Counted from the first letter of the stretch, positions 1 through 5,706 are shown. The stretch is 6,017 nt of DNA from Helicobacteraceae bacterium UBA6016 (GCA_002428055.1 DIZY01000032.1:1-6017); one strand, 5' to 3'. Notes: generated from the sequence alone by a model not told the origin. Program-made: numbers and translations.

Positions 1-1008
1 AAGCCCTCAGCCGTATTTATCTACTCCACCTGCGTTACCGCAATGACTGGTGAGGACATCGACGCTGTCGCAAGAGACAAGGAAAAAGAGCTCGGCATTC
101 CGATGATTACGGTGCATGCTCCGGGCTTCATCGGCGGCAAAAATTTTGGCTCCCGCGTGGCTGGCGAAGCGGTGCTTGAACAGGTGATAGGCAGACGAGA
201 GCCGGAGTACACCACACCATACGACATCAACCTCATCGGTGAATACAATGTAACGGGCGATATGTGGCAGTATGTGCCGATACTCGAAAAAATAGGCATC
301 CGTGTGCTCTCATCTTTTAGCGGCGACGGCAGAATAGAGAAGCTAATGACGGCGCATAGAGCGAAGCTAAATGTGCTCGTGTGCGCCAAATCGCTAGTTA
401 CGATGGCCAGAAAGATGAATGAAAAATGGGGAATTCCTTGGATAAGTGTCTCTTTTTACGGCAAACGAGATACGACCAACGCCATTATGGAGATAGTCAA
501 AGCCTTTAACGACGAGGCGCTTACAAAACGGGCTTTAGAGGTAATAACCGAAGAAGAAGCGGCGTGTGATGAAAAATTAATCCCCTATAAGGCGCTTTTT
601 AATGGTAAAAAAGCGGTACTAAATACGGGCGGCAACAAGTCATGGTCTTTTGTCTCCGCTTTGCAAGACCTTGGCATCGAAGTCGTGGCTACAGCTATCA
701 ACAAAGCCACAGAAGACGACATCGAAAAGGCGAGAGAGTATCTTGGCGAAAGCGGTGAGTTGATGAAGGTGCCGGGCGTTGACCAGCCTAGGGTAATCAA
801 AGAAAGAGGAGCGCACATTTTGCTAGCGGGCGGACGAAGTCTCTATACGGCTCTTAAAAACAAAATAGCGTTTGTGGATGTGAATCAAGAGAAGAAGATA
901 AGTTATGGCGGATATGACGGGCTTCTCAACTTCGCAAAAGATGTGGCGGATGCTCTGCAAAATCCTGTATTTCAAATAGCCTCAAAGGATGCGCCGTGGG
1001 CGAAGTAG
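1..1008 (+). CDS. nifE: NifE, FeMo-cofactor scaffold subunit (5' truncated by window)
   Basis: NifE forms the NifEN scaffold with NifN, on which the NifB-derived Fe-S precursor is matured to FeMo-cofactor in the cytoplasm. The frame is open from base 1, giving 335 visible residues; by comparison with NifE of about 475 residues, roughly the first 110 lie outside the window. Visible residues 8-13 (YSTCVT) followed by TGEDI form the conserved segment holding the third Cys ligand of the interface [4Fe-4S] cluster (Cys124 in Azotobacter NifE; here the Cys codon is at 31-33). Other family motifs are EYTTPYDINLIGEYN, SGDGR, AHRAKLN and SFYGKRDT. The Cys codon at 382-384, in NVLVCAK, matches Azotobacter Cys250, the position equivalent to the NifD FeMo-cofactor ligand Cys275. 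The motif pattern favours NifE over NifD. The 3' end overlaps nifN by 13 nt, suggesting translational coupling. Confidence 0.97.
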   Translation, partial: KPSAVFIYSTCVTAMTGEDIDAVARDKEKELGIPMITVHAPGFIGGKNFGSRVAGEAVLEQVIGRREPEYTTPYDINLIGEYNVTGDMWQYVPILEKIGIRVLSSFSGDGRIEKLMTAHRAKLNVLVCAKSLVTMARKMNEKWGIPWISVSFYGKRDTTNAIMEIVKAFNDEALTKRALEVITEEEAACDEKLIPYKALFNGKKAVLNTGGNKSWSFVSALQDLGIEVVATAINKATEDDIEKAREYLGESGELMKVPGVDQPRVIKERGAHILLAGGRSLYTALKNKIAFVDVNQEKKISYGGYDGLLNFAKDVADALQNPVFQIASKDAPWAK

Positions 1009-2273
1009 CGCTGAAGCCTATCTCTGTAAATCCATTTAAGCTATCTCAGCCGATGGGTGCAACGCTTGCATTTCTCGGTGTGAAGGGGTGTATGCCGCTT
1101 ATGCATGGAGCGCAAGGGTGCGCTAGCTTTACGAAGGTATTTTTTACCCGTCACTTTAACGAGCCTATCGCCATTCAGACTACGGCGGTCAATGACATTA
1201 CGGCGGTGTTTGACGGCGGCGAGTACGGCGTGGGTACGGCGGTGGACAATATCACCAAAAAAATCACGCCTAGCCTTATCGGGCTATATAGCACAGGGCT
1301 TACCGAGGCAAAAGGCGACGACCTCAGAGGCTCTGCAAGCAAGATAGAGTCGCCGATAGTCTGGGTCAATACGCCTGATTTTGAAGGTGGATTTGAGAGT
1401 GGATGGAGCCTTACAGTAAGGGCGATGATAGAGCAACTAGTCGAAGAAAAAAGCGAGATTGAGCCTAGAAAAGCGCTCATTGTGCCCAATGTCTCCATGA
1501 GTGCGCTTGAGGTGGAGCGGCTCAAAGAGTTTCTATTTGACATGGGGTTTTTGCGTGTGTTTGCGCTTCCCGACATATCTACTTCGCTTGACGGGTATCT
1601 TGGCGAGAAGCAAGGGCAGATGAGTAGCGGGGGGATAGAGATGGAGCATCTCGTCTCTCTGGCGAACTGTGAGGTTGTCATTACGATAGGTATGAGCGTG
1701 ACGGGTTGCGGTGAGGCGATGAGGGCGAAAAACAGCCTGATAAAACACCTGCATTTTGACTCTCTTGGCGGACTTGTCAATACCGACAATTTTGTAGAAG
1801 AGCTTTTGAAGATGGGATATGTGCCGAACGAACGGATAAAAAGATGGCGCGCAAGATTGCAAGATGCGATGCTTGATACACATTTTGTTATCGGCAAACA
1901 TAGTTTTCTTGTTGCGGTAGAGGCTGATAATGCGAGAAGCATAGCCGATACGCTAAGCGAGGCAGGCGCCAAAATTGTTAGTATCGTGTTACCACAAAAA
2001 GTACAAAACGGTTTAGAAGCTTACAAAAATGTCACAACAGGCGACCTTGAAGATGTATCAAAAATGCTCACGAACATCGATGTTATCGTAACAAACGAGC
2101 ACGGAAAGAGTATTGCACAATCTAATCATAAGTCACTGCTTCTTAGAGGCTTTCCGATTTTTGAGGCTTTGGGACATTCGCTAAAAACTGACATCTTGTA
2201 TGAGGGAAGCTTACAGCTGTTGTTTGAAACGGCAAATCTCATAGAAGAACACCATACAAAAGAAGGACATTAA
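996..2273 (+). CDS. nifN: NifN, FeMo-cofactor scaffold subunit
   Basis: This is the beta-like partner of NifE in the NifEN scaffold complex, 425 residues long and slightly shorter than Azotobacter NifN. The start is a GTG inside the end of nifE, preceded by AAAGGA at 984-989 with a 6-nt spacer; no better start lies near the conserved N-terminus (NPFKLSQPMGATLAFLGVKG). HGAQGC places Cys42 at the position of the only NifN cluster ligand known in Azotobacter (Cys44). The two other P-cluster-type Cys positions of NifK are Ser/Thr here (Ser17; STGLTEAKGDD), which is diagnostic of NifN rather than NifK. FFTRHFNEPIAIQTTAVND and LPDISTSLDGYLG are further family segments. An additional Cys32 sits in VKGCMP, where I recall Ala in Azotobacter. 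The stop codon is one base from the nifX start. Confidence 0.97.
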   Translation: MGEVALKPISVNPFKLSQPMGATLAFLGVKGCMPLMHGAQGCASFTKVFFTRHFNEPIAIQTTAVNDITAVFDGGEYGVGTAVDNITKKITPSLIGLYSTGLTEAKGDDLRGSASKIESPIVWVNTPDFEGGFESGWSLTVRAMIEQLVEEKSEIEPRKALIVPNVSMSALEVERLKEFLFDMGFLRVFALPDISTSLDGYLGEKQGQMSSGGIEMEHLVSLANCEVVITIGMSVTGCGEAMRAKNSLIKHLHFDSLGGLVNTDNFVEELLKMGYVPNERIKRWRARLQDAMLDTHFVIGKHSFLVAVEADNARSIADTLSEAGAKIVSIVLPQKVQNGLEAYKNVTTGDLEDVSKMLTNIDVIVTNEHGKSIAQSNHKSLLLRGFPIFEALGHSLKTDILYEGSLQLLFETANLIEEHHTKEGH

Positions 2274-2274
2274 G

Positions 2275-2652
2275 ATGAAAGTAGCATTTGCGACAAAAGA
2301 TTTGGTAAGTGTAGATGAGCACTTCGGATGGGCGAAACAGTTTGCGGTGTATGACATCACAAAAGATGGTTTTACTCTTACCGAAGTGGTAAAAAGCGAA
2401 GACTCGCCGGAGATTGAAGACGAGAAAATAAACTCCAAAATAGCCGCTATACAAGGGTGCTCGATAGTCTATTGCCAGGCGATAGGACCGACGGCTGCGG
2501 CTAGAGTGGTAAAGGCGCAGATACACCCTATCAAAGTCGAAAAAGCGATACCGATAGAGGAGGCGCTAAATAGTCTGGTAGCGATGTTAAATGGCAATCC
2601 TCCGCCATGGATAAAAAGAATAGTAGCAAGAGAAGAGGGGTTGTCGGCATGA
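2275..2652 (+). CDS. nifX: NifX, FeMo-cofactor precursor carrier
   Basis: This 125-residue protein belongs to the NifX/NifB-C-terminal/NafY fold family, whose members bind NifB-co and later FeMo-cofactor intermediates and pass them to or from NifEN. The N-terminus MKVAFATKDL followed by DEHFGWA (residues 14-20) is the family signature, and AQIHPIKV plus the C-terminal GNPPPWIKR segment also match NifX. The ATG lies one base after the nifN stop, and AAGGA at 2263-2267 sits 7 nt upstream. The 3' end overlaps the next gene in an ATGA arrangement, so nifN, nifX and the DUF269 gene look translationally coupled. The position directly after nifEN is the usual one for nifX and supports the name over other dinitrogenase iron-molybdenum cofactor-binding proteins. 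Confidence 0.95.
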   Translation: MKVAFATKDLVSVDEHFGWAKQFAVYDITKDGFTLTEVVKSEDSPEIEDEKINSKIAAIQGCSIVYCQAIGPTAAARVVKAQIHPIKVEKAIPIEEALNSLVAMLNGNPPPWIKRIVAREEGLSA

Positions 2653-3074
2653 GTGATAGTGTATTTTTAAAAGAGTTGGTAAAACAGGTGCGGGCGCTTG
2701 ATACATACGGCGTTTGGGAAAAAGATAGCGATGAGAAGCTACTTGGTGAGAAATACATCAAAACAAAAGAGCAGCTAAAAGAGATACCGATAATAGCTGA
2801 CATTACGCAAGAACAGATAAAAGATATGAGGCTCCTGCTTCAGGCCTTGGCTCTCGCTTTTGAGCAAAAGACGATGGAGATGGCAAATGTGGTCATCGAG
2901 ATGAGCCATGAGGGTTTTGGTCGGGGCGTAGTGATAGCGGACAAGATAGTTATCGTGGATAAATATTTTAAAGATGCGCATAGATTTGGCTATCCAACTA
3001 TCGAAAAGCTCGTAGAAGAGGGCGAAAAGATGCTTGACAAGGCTATTGCGACTTACAACGAATACAAAAAATAA
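2649..3074 (+). CDS. NifX-associated nitrogen fixation protein (DUF269)
   Basis: A 141-residue protein of the DUF269 family, which is commonly found directly after nifX in nif clusters; its biochemical role is not firmly established. The motifs HEGFGR (residues 87-92), IVDKYFKDAHRFGYP (about 102-116) and KLVEEGEKML are the conserved C-terminal core. No signal peptide or membrane segment is visible, so it is probably cytosolic. I chose ATG 2649 rather than the in-frame ATG 2607. The 2649 start overlaps the nifX stop as ATGA and has GAGGGG at 2635-2640, 8 nt upstream, and the extra 14 residues from 2607 are a basic, low-complexity stretch read inside the end of nifX. Involvement in cofactor handling together with NifX is inferred from this conserved linkage. 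Confidence 0.92.
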   Translation: MSDSVFLKELVKQVRALDTYGVWEKDSDEKLLGEKYIKTKEQLKEIPIIADITQEQIKDMRLLLQALALAFEQKTMEMANVVIEMSHEGFGRGVVIADKIVIVDKYFKDAHRFGYPTIEKLVEEGEKMLDKAIATYNEYKK

Positions 3075-3092
3075 CACAAAGGGGGATTTCAC

Positions 3093-3362
3093 ATGGCATT
3101 CGTAATGGCAAGAACAAAAGGCGGCGGGGAATGGGTTCAAAAATTTGTTGAGAGTATCGACAAAGAGAAGTGTATAGCGTGCGGCAGATGCTACAAAGCG
3201 TGCCCTTCAAGCGTTATGACATTGGATGCCGAGGAAGATGAGGATGGTGATGAGCAAAAATTCATGATACTCGTAAACGCTGAAAACTGTATAGGATGTC
3301 TAGTGTGCGCCAAGGTTTGTCCAAAAGCCTGTTATGTACATCTGGCTCAAGAAATAGCATAA
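3093..3362 (+). CDS. fdxB: nif-specific 2x[4Fe-4S] ferredoxin, FdxB type
   Basis: An 89-residue bacterial-type ferredoxin. Two classic cluster motifs are visible: Cys27-x2-Cys30-x2-Cys33-x3-Cys37-Pro and Cys66-x2-Cys69-x2-Cys72-x3-Cys76-Pro. Each site can hold one [4Fe-4S] cluster, with the usual exchange of the fourth Cys between motifs. A ninth Cys (Cys80) follows the second motif in PKACYVH. The N-terminal TKGGGEWVQKFV segment, the acidic linker (residues 45-54) and the C-terminal KACYVH are typical of the nif-associated ferredoxin III/FdxB group. Such proteins are thought to supply electrons for cofactor biosynthesis or nitrogenase; the exact partner is not shown here. The start has a strong Shine-Dalgarno (AAAGGGGGA, 3078-3086) with a 6-nt spacer, better than the internal ATG at 3105. 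The protein family is clear, and the symbol is given by similarity to FdxB. Confidence 0.9.
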   Translation: MAFVMARTKGGGEWVQKFVESIDKEKCIACGRCYKACPSSVMTLDAEEDEDGDEQKFMILVNAENCIGCLVCAKVCPKACYVHLAQEIA

Positions 3363-3381
3363 AAATTTAGAGGAGCTTACA

Positions 3382-3711
3382 ATGAAAATGGTAATGGCTG
3401 TAGTCAACGAAGATAGACTCTCCGACATCATAAACGCCCTTTTGAAAAACGGTATTAGCGGTATTACCGTAAGCGAGACGCGAGGTTTTGGAAATATTTC
3501 GCTTACTCAAGAAGTTGACGCAAGCGAGCTGAACAAAAAAGTGAAACTTGAGATAGTGGTATCAAACTGCGAGTTCAAAACTCTGGCGATAGACATTATC
3601 ATGGAAAACGCTCACGACCTCAACCATGGCAGCGGTAAGATATTTGTTTACAATGTGGATGAGGTGTATAGAATCAGAACCGGCGAGAGAGACGCTGACG
3701 CACTTAGGTAG
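3382..3711 (+). CDS. Divergent P-II family regulator with shortened T-loop
   Basis: A 109-residue protein recognisable as P-II (GlnB/GlnK) by its N-terminal half (DRLSDIINALLKNGISGITVSE, residues 11-32), GFG (35-37), the KVKLEIVV strand (53-60), GSGKIFV (83-89) and the C-terminal RIRTGE (97-102). By comparison with E. coli GlnB, Lys86, Arg97 and Arg99 correspond to the ATP-phosphate contacts Lys90, Arg101 and Arg103. The segment between GFG and KVK is 15 residues instead of 20. It lacks the RQKGHTELYRG motif, so both Gln39 and the uridylylation site Tyr51 are absent. It cannot be regulated by GlnD in the usual way. The sequence does not look like classic NifI1/NifI2 either. Location within the nif operon suggests a nitrogenase-related sensing or post-translational role, but the target is unknown. 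AGAGGAG at 3369-3375 with a 6-nt spacer supports the start. Confidence 0.85.
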   Translation: MKMVMAVVNEDRLSDIINALLKNGISGITVSETRGFGNISLTQEVDASELNKKVKLEIVVSNCEFKTLAIDIIMENAHDLNHGSGKIFVYNVDEVYRIRTGERDADALR

Positions 3712-3722
3712 GGGGGTTTATT

Positions 3723-4097
3723 ATGAGACGGATTGACGAATTTTACAAACTAAGAGACGCTGAAGATTATTTTGAGTTTTTTGAACTTGACTTTGACGAG
3801 AGGGTGCTGAATGTCAAAAGATTTCATATCCTTAGAAAATTCGGCGAACTGATAGAAAAGGCAAAAACGGTAGAAAATCTGAGTGAAGAGCAGCTGCTAA
3901 ACGCCTATCAGTTTGCGCTTATCAAAATCTATAAGGATTTTGAGGGCGGTTACAATCCATCTGCGGCGGAGGTGTGGGGGCTTTTTGAAAATCCGACGCC
4001 TTGCTTTACCTGCTCGACTCAAATGAGCTGCAAAACTGAAGAACACGGAGTAAACCATGGCAACTGCCAGTCACAAGTACAGCTCTCCTTCAGCTAA
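3723..4097 (+). CDS. nifW: NifW, nitrogenase stabilising/protective protein, with Cys-rich tail
   Basis: NifW assists maturation or protects the MoFe protein, notably against oxygen, and acts in the cytoplasm. Residues 1-85 match the family: LRDAEDYFEFFELDFDERV, then LNVKRFHILRKFG (29-41), then LNAYQFALIKIYKDF (59-73). The total of 124 residues is somewhat longer than the roughly 85-115 usual. The C-terminus carries four Cys at 94, 97, 103 and 115 (C-x2-C-x5-C-x11-C), in a tail that does not resemble the NifW proteins I know. The final 41 nt overlap nifZ in another frame, so the last 13 or so residues may be constrained by nifZ or reflect a frame error; I see no direct proof of an error. The start has GGGGGG at 3711-3716 with a 6-nt spacer, immediately after the P-II gene stop. 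Confidence 0.9.
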   Translation: MRRIDEFYKLRDAEDYFEFFELDFDERVLNVKRFHILRKFGELIEKAKTVENLSEEQLLNAYQFALIKIYKDFEGGYNPSAAEVWGLFENPTPCFTCSTQMSCKTEEHGVNHGNCQSQVQLSFS

Positions 4098-4407
4098 GGA
4101 CGAGATACTCCCGAAGTTTGGCTTCGGGCAAAAAGTACGCCTATTAAAAGAGATACGAAACGACGGTACTTTCCCGTTTGCCAAAGTCGGCGACATACTT
4201 ATGAGGGCGGGAAGCGAGGGGTATGTTCGGGATATGGGCGACTTCTTGCAGGTCATTCGTGTGTATGAAGTCGAATTTATCGAAGAGGGTAGAGTATACG
4301 GCTGCAGAGAAGAGGAGTTGGAAGACGCCGATGACGACTACGCCGACGATGTAGAAGAAGAGCTACGATGGATACGAGAACACAGAGCCGCTAAGGCGCA
4401 ATCTTAA
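4057..4407 (+). CDS. nifZ: NifZ, MoFe protein maturation factor
   Basis: NifZ acts in assembly of the MoFe protein, where it has been linked to formation of the second P-cluster. The conserved core is complete: LPKFGFGQKVRLLKEIRNDGT (residues 18-38, with RNDGTFP at 34-40), GSEGYVRDMGDFL (52-64) and GCREEEL (82-88). Length is 116 residues. The core is followed by a strongly acidic stretch (about 85-103). About 17 residues precede the usual core start and are read partly within the end of nifW. No other ATG, GTG or TTG lies between 4057 and the core, and CGGAG at 4046-4050 precedes the ATG by 6 nt, so this start is favoured. The 41-nt overlap with nifW implies coupled translation of the two maturation factors. 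Confidence 0.93.
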   Translation: MATASHKYSSPSAKDEILPKFGFGQKVRLLKEIRNDGTFPFAKVGDILMRAGSEGYVRDMGDFLQVIRVYEVEFIEEGRVYGCREEELEDADDDYADDVEEELRWIREHRAAKAQS

Positions 4408-4420
4408 AAAGGAGGTAAAA

Positions 4421-4768
4421 ATGGTAAAGGTAAAATTTTCAGGTTTCGGTACGGATAAAGAGGTTGAAATAGCTAACGGTGAAATACTGCTTAGAGCCGC
4501 AAAAGACGCAGGAGTAAAAATCCCGTGTGATTGTCAAGACGGTGAATGTGGAAGCTGTGTTGTTGAGATAGCTTACACAGGCAATAAAGCTCCTGAGTGC
4601 GAAAGACTTGATTCTCAAGGCAAAGAGCTAACTACTCTTATTGGAAGAGGCGTATATACAAAAGCCGACGCCGAAGCTTTCGAAATGAGCGATAAAGCGC
4701 CTAGCGTTAGACTCGCTTGTCAATGCATCGTTAGAGACGAAATGACAGTAAAACCATACAAAGGATAA
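4421..4768 (+). CDS. [2Fe-2S] plant-type ferredoxin with extra cysteines
   Basis: A 115-residue ferredoxin-fold protein. The motif CDCQDGECGSC (residues 36-46) provides Cys38-x4-Cys43-x2-Cys46, and RLACQC (97-102) provides the fourth ligand at Cys100, giving the usual plant-type [2Fe-2S] site. Extra Cys residues flank the site at 36 and 102, and another lies at 60. A segment of about 35 residues between Cys60 and the last motif (GKELTTLIGRGVYTKADAEAF and onward) is longer than in the neighbouring ferredoxin. The Shine-Dalgarno is the strongest in the operon (AAAAAGGAGGT ending at 4415, 5 nt before ATG), consistent with high expression. A role as electron donor in nitrogenase assembly or catalysis is inferred from position. 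It may be a counterpart of FdxD-type nif ferredoxins, but I cannot assign a symbol. Confidence 0.88.
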   Translation: MVKVKFSGFGTDKEVEIANGEILLRAAKDAGVKIPCDCQDGECGSCVVEIAYTGNKAPECERLDSQGKELTTLIGRGVYTKADAEAFEMSDKAPSVRLACQCIVRDEMTVKPYKG

Positions 4769-4772
4769 ATAA

Positions 4773-5069
4773 ATGACAACAAGAGTTGAAATACTCAACG
4801 ATTTTCTAGCTATCAATGTAAAACCGGGTGCAACAATCCAAGACATCGTAGAAAAAGCAGGTTCGGGACTTCCTTTTGGATGTAGAGACGGCGAGTGCGG
4901 TACTTGTGTGGTTGAGGTTGTAGCGGGAATGGAATTTCTATCTCCTAAAACTGAAAAAGAAGAAAAAGTACTAAAAATAGTAGAGGCGACAAACCCTTGC
5001 AAAACTCTTAGACTTTCTTGCCAAATGAAAATCGCTCAACCAAACGGTCATGTAAGACTAAAATATTAA
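4773..5069 (+). CDS. [2Fe-2S] plant-type ferredoxin, tandem copy
   Basis: A 98-residue [2Fe-2S] ferredoxin. Ligands are Cys37-x4-Cys42-x2-Cys45 in GCRDGECGTCVVEV and Cys83 in LRLSCQMKI. Cys76 (NPC) is the only additional Cys. It begins 4 nt after the previous ferredoxin, and both share DGECG(S/T)CVVE and the RL(A/S)CQ ending, so the pair probably arose by tandem duplication. AAGGA at 4761-4765 lies 7 nt before the ATG. The shape (VKPGATIQDIVEKAGSGLPFGC) is close to ordinary adrenodoxin/plant-type ferredoxins, and an electron-donor role within nitrogen fixation is inferred from the operon. It is the last gene of the nif operon, followed by a hairpin terminator 11 nt downstream. Confidence 0.88.
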   Translation: MTTRVEILNDFLAINVKPGATIQDIVEKAGSGLPFGCRDGECGTCVVEVVAGMEFLSPKTEKEEKVLKIVEATNPCKTLRLSCQMKIAQPNGHVRLKY

Positions 5070-5079
5070 CACCATCAGC

Positions 5080-5108
5080 GTGTCCCCGTTTTCGGGGCAC
5101 ATCTTCTT
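5080..5108 (+). terminator. Probable intrinsic terminator of the nif operon
   Basis: The stem is CCCCG (5084-5088) paired with CGGGG (5093-5097) around a TTTT loop. It extends as GTG (5080-5082) with CAC (5098-5100) if T5083 is bulged, giving 8 bp in all. The downstream ATCTTCTT is T-rich but is not a clean T run, so termination efficiency is uncertain. The site falls between the last ferredoxin and the Hpt promoter, which suits the end of the nif transcript. Confidence 0.7.
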
Positions 5109-5130
5109 AATCACTCTCAAAGCAAAACGC

Positions 5131-5138
5131 TATAAAAT
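5131..5138 (+). promoter_or_regulatory. Putative -10 element of the Hpt gene
   Basis: TATAAAAT resembles the housekeeping -10 box, and no convincing -35 box is seen, as is common in Campylobacterota. Transcription from it would start at about 5143-5146, that is at the ATG itself, so the mRNA may be leaderless. The absence of a Shine-Dalgarno sequence is consistent with this. Confidence 0.5.
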
Positions 5139-5144
5139 ACAGAC

Positions 5145-5552
5145 ATGGGAATACTAGACACTCTTCAAGCCGATATTGACTATGACATAATCGACGAATT
5201 TATCGGGCACTACGCTTTGATGTGCGATGAGATGGAGGGGCTGATACTTAGCCTTGAAAAACCGGATGCATACGAACGCAATGTTGGCGAGCTGTTTCGC
5301 ATATTTCACAATATCAAATCCGCAAGCGGTTTTATGAAGCTTGATAGAATGAATAGAGCCTCGGAGCTAGTAGAGTCTGTGCTGGAAGAGGCAAGGGCTG
5401 CAAAAGGTCCGGCAAGCACTGAACTCATCAACTGGATGCTTATGGCAAACGATATGTTTAATACATGGAAAAACCAGCTAGAGACAAACTCTCCCGAACT
5501 CTCCCCGATAACCCCTAAAATCTTAAATATTCCAACAAATATTACGATATAA
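5145..5552 (+). CDS. Stand-alone Hpt-domain phosphotransfer protein
   Basis: A 135-residue protein made almost entirely of one histidine phosphotransfer (Hpt) domain, roughly residues 5-113. The phosphorylation motif is FHNIKSASGF, with His55 as the predicted acceptor (H-x2-K-S). Surrounding helices include IDEFIGHYALMCDEMEGLI (about 16-34) and a helical segment after residue 64. No kinase, receiver, membrane or signal segment is visible, so it should act in the cytosol and relay phosphate between a hybrid kinase and a response regulator elsewhere. The last 20 or so residues are Pro/Ile-rich and unlike Hpt. The ATG is preceded by an in-frame TAA at 5133-5135 and has no Shine-Dalgarno; the next start codons (TTG 5217, ATG 5220) would remove helix one. 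It lies between the nif terminator and ssrA and has its own promoter, so a nif role is not implied. Confidence 0.82.
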   Translation: MGILDTLQADIDYDIIDEFIGHYALMCDEMEGLILSLEKPDAYERNVGELFRIFHNIKSASGFMKLDRMNRASELVESVLEEARAAKGPASTELINWMLMANDMFNTWKNQLETNSPELSPITPKILNIPTNITI

Positions 5553-5553
5553 T
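5548..5553 (+). promoter_or_regulatory. Putative -10 box of ssrA
   Basis: A perfect TATAAT lies 19 nt before the mature tmRNA 5' end and overlaps the TAA stop of the Hpt gene (5550-5552). Transcription would begin near 5560, leaving a short 5' leader of about 13 nt to be removed, presumably by RNase P. No clear -35 box is present. The placement allows ssrA to be expressed independently of the Hpt gene. Confidence 0.65.
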
Positions 5554-5647
5554 CCCGCTTCTTCTTTTAGATGGGGGTGACTTGGCTTCGACAGGATCAT
5601 CTGAGTCTTGGTTGCATGTCGGCTTGAGTGCGCCGTAAAAATAGCTC

Positions 5648-5670
5648 GCAAACAATTAAATGCAAACAAT
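5648..5670 (+). repeat. Direct repeat GCAAACAAT at tmRNA tag entry
   Basis: GCAAACAAT occurs at 5648-5656 and again at 5662-5670. The offset is 14 nt, so the two copies are in different frames. Only the second copy opens into the full tag; the first would encode ANN followed at once by TAA (5657-5659). Confidence 0.9.
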
Positions 5671-5706
5671 GCATCTTTCCGCCCTGCAGCTGCTCTAGCA
5701 GCCTAA
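5662..5706 (+). other. tmRNA tag-peptide reading frame
   Basis: Fourteen sense codons from GCA (5662-5664) to GCC, followed by TAA at 5704-5706, give ANNASFRPAAALAA. The resume codon follows AATTAAAT, very like the AATTAAAC that precedes the resume codon in the C. jejuni tmRNA as I recall it. The hydrophobic ending LAA is the signature recognised by ClpXP-type proteases. Confidence 0.88.

Noticed and set aside
264..280. GTGGCAGTATGTGCCG, weakly like a sigma-54 promoter
   Set aside because: It lacks the TTGC half with correct spacing and lies inside nifE. No other sigma-54 site was seen in the window.
1175..1972. Long antisense open frame (265 codons) opposite nifN
   Set aside because: The + strand frame is unmistakably NifN, and the antisense translation is Ser/Pro/Leu-rich with no recognisable motif, typical of a shadow frame.
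2607..2648. Upstream in-frame ATG for the DUF269 gene
   Set aside because: The added residues are basic and non-conserved and lie within nifX. The start at 2649 has a good Shine-Dalgarno and an ATGA junction.
4058..4069. Inverted repeat TGGCA-AC-TGCCA at the nifZ start, considered as an operator
   Set aside because: The arms are only 5 bp, inside coding sequence of both nifW and nifZ, and no second copy was seen; chance is sufficient.
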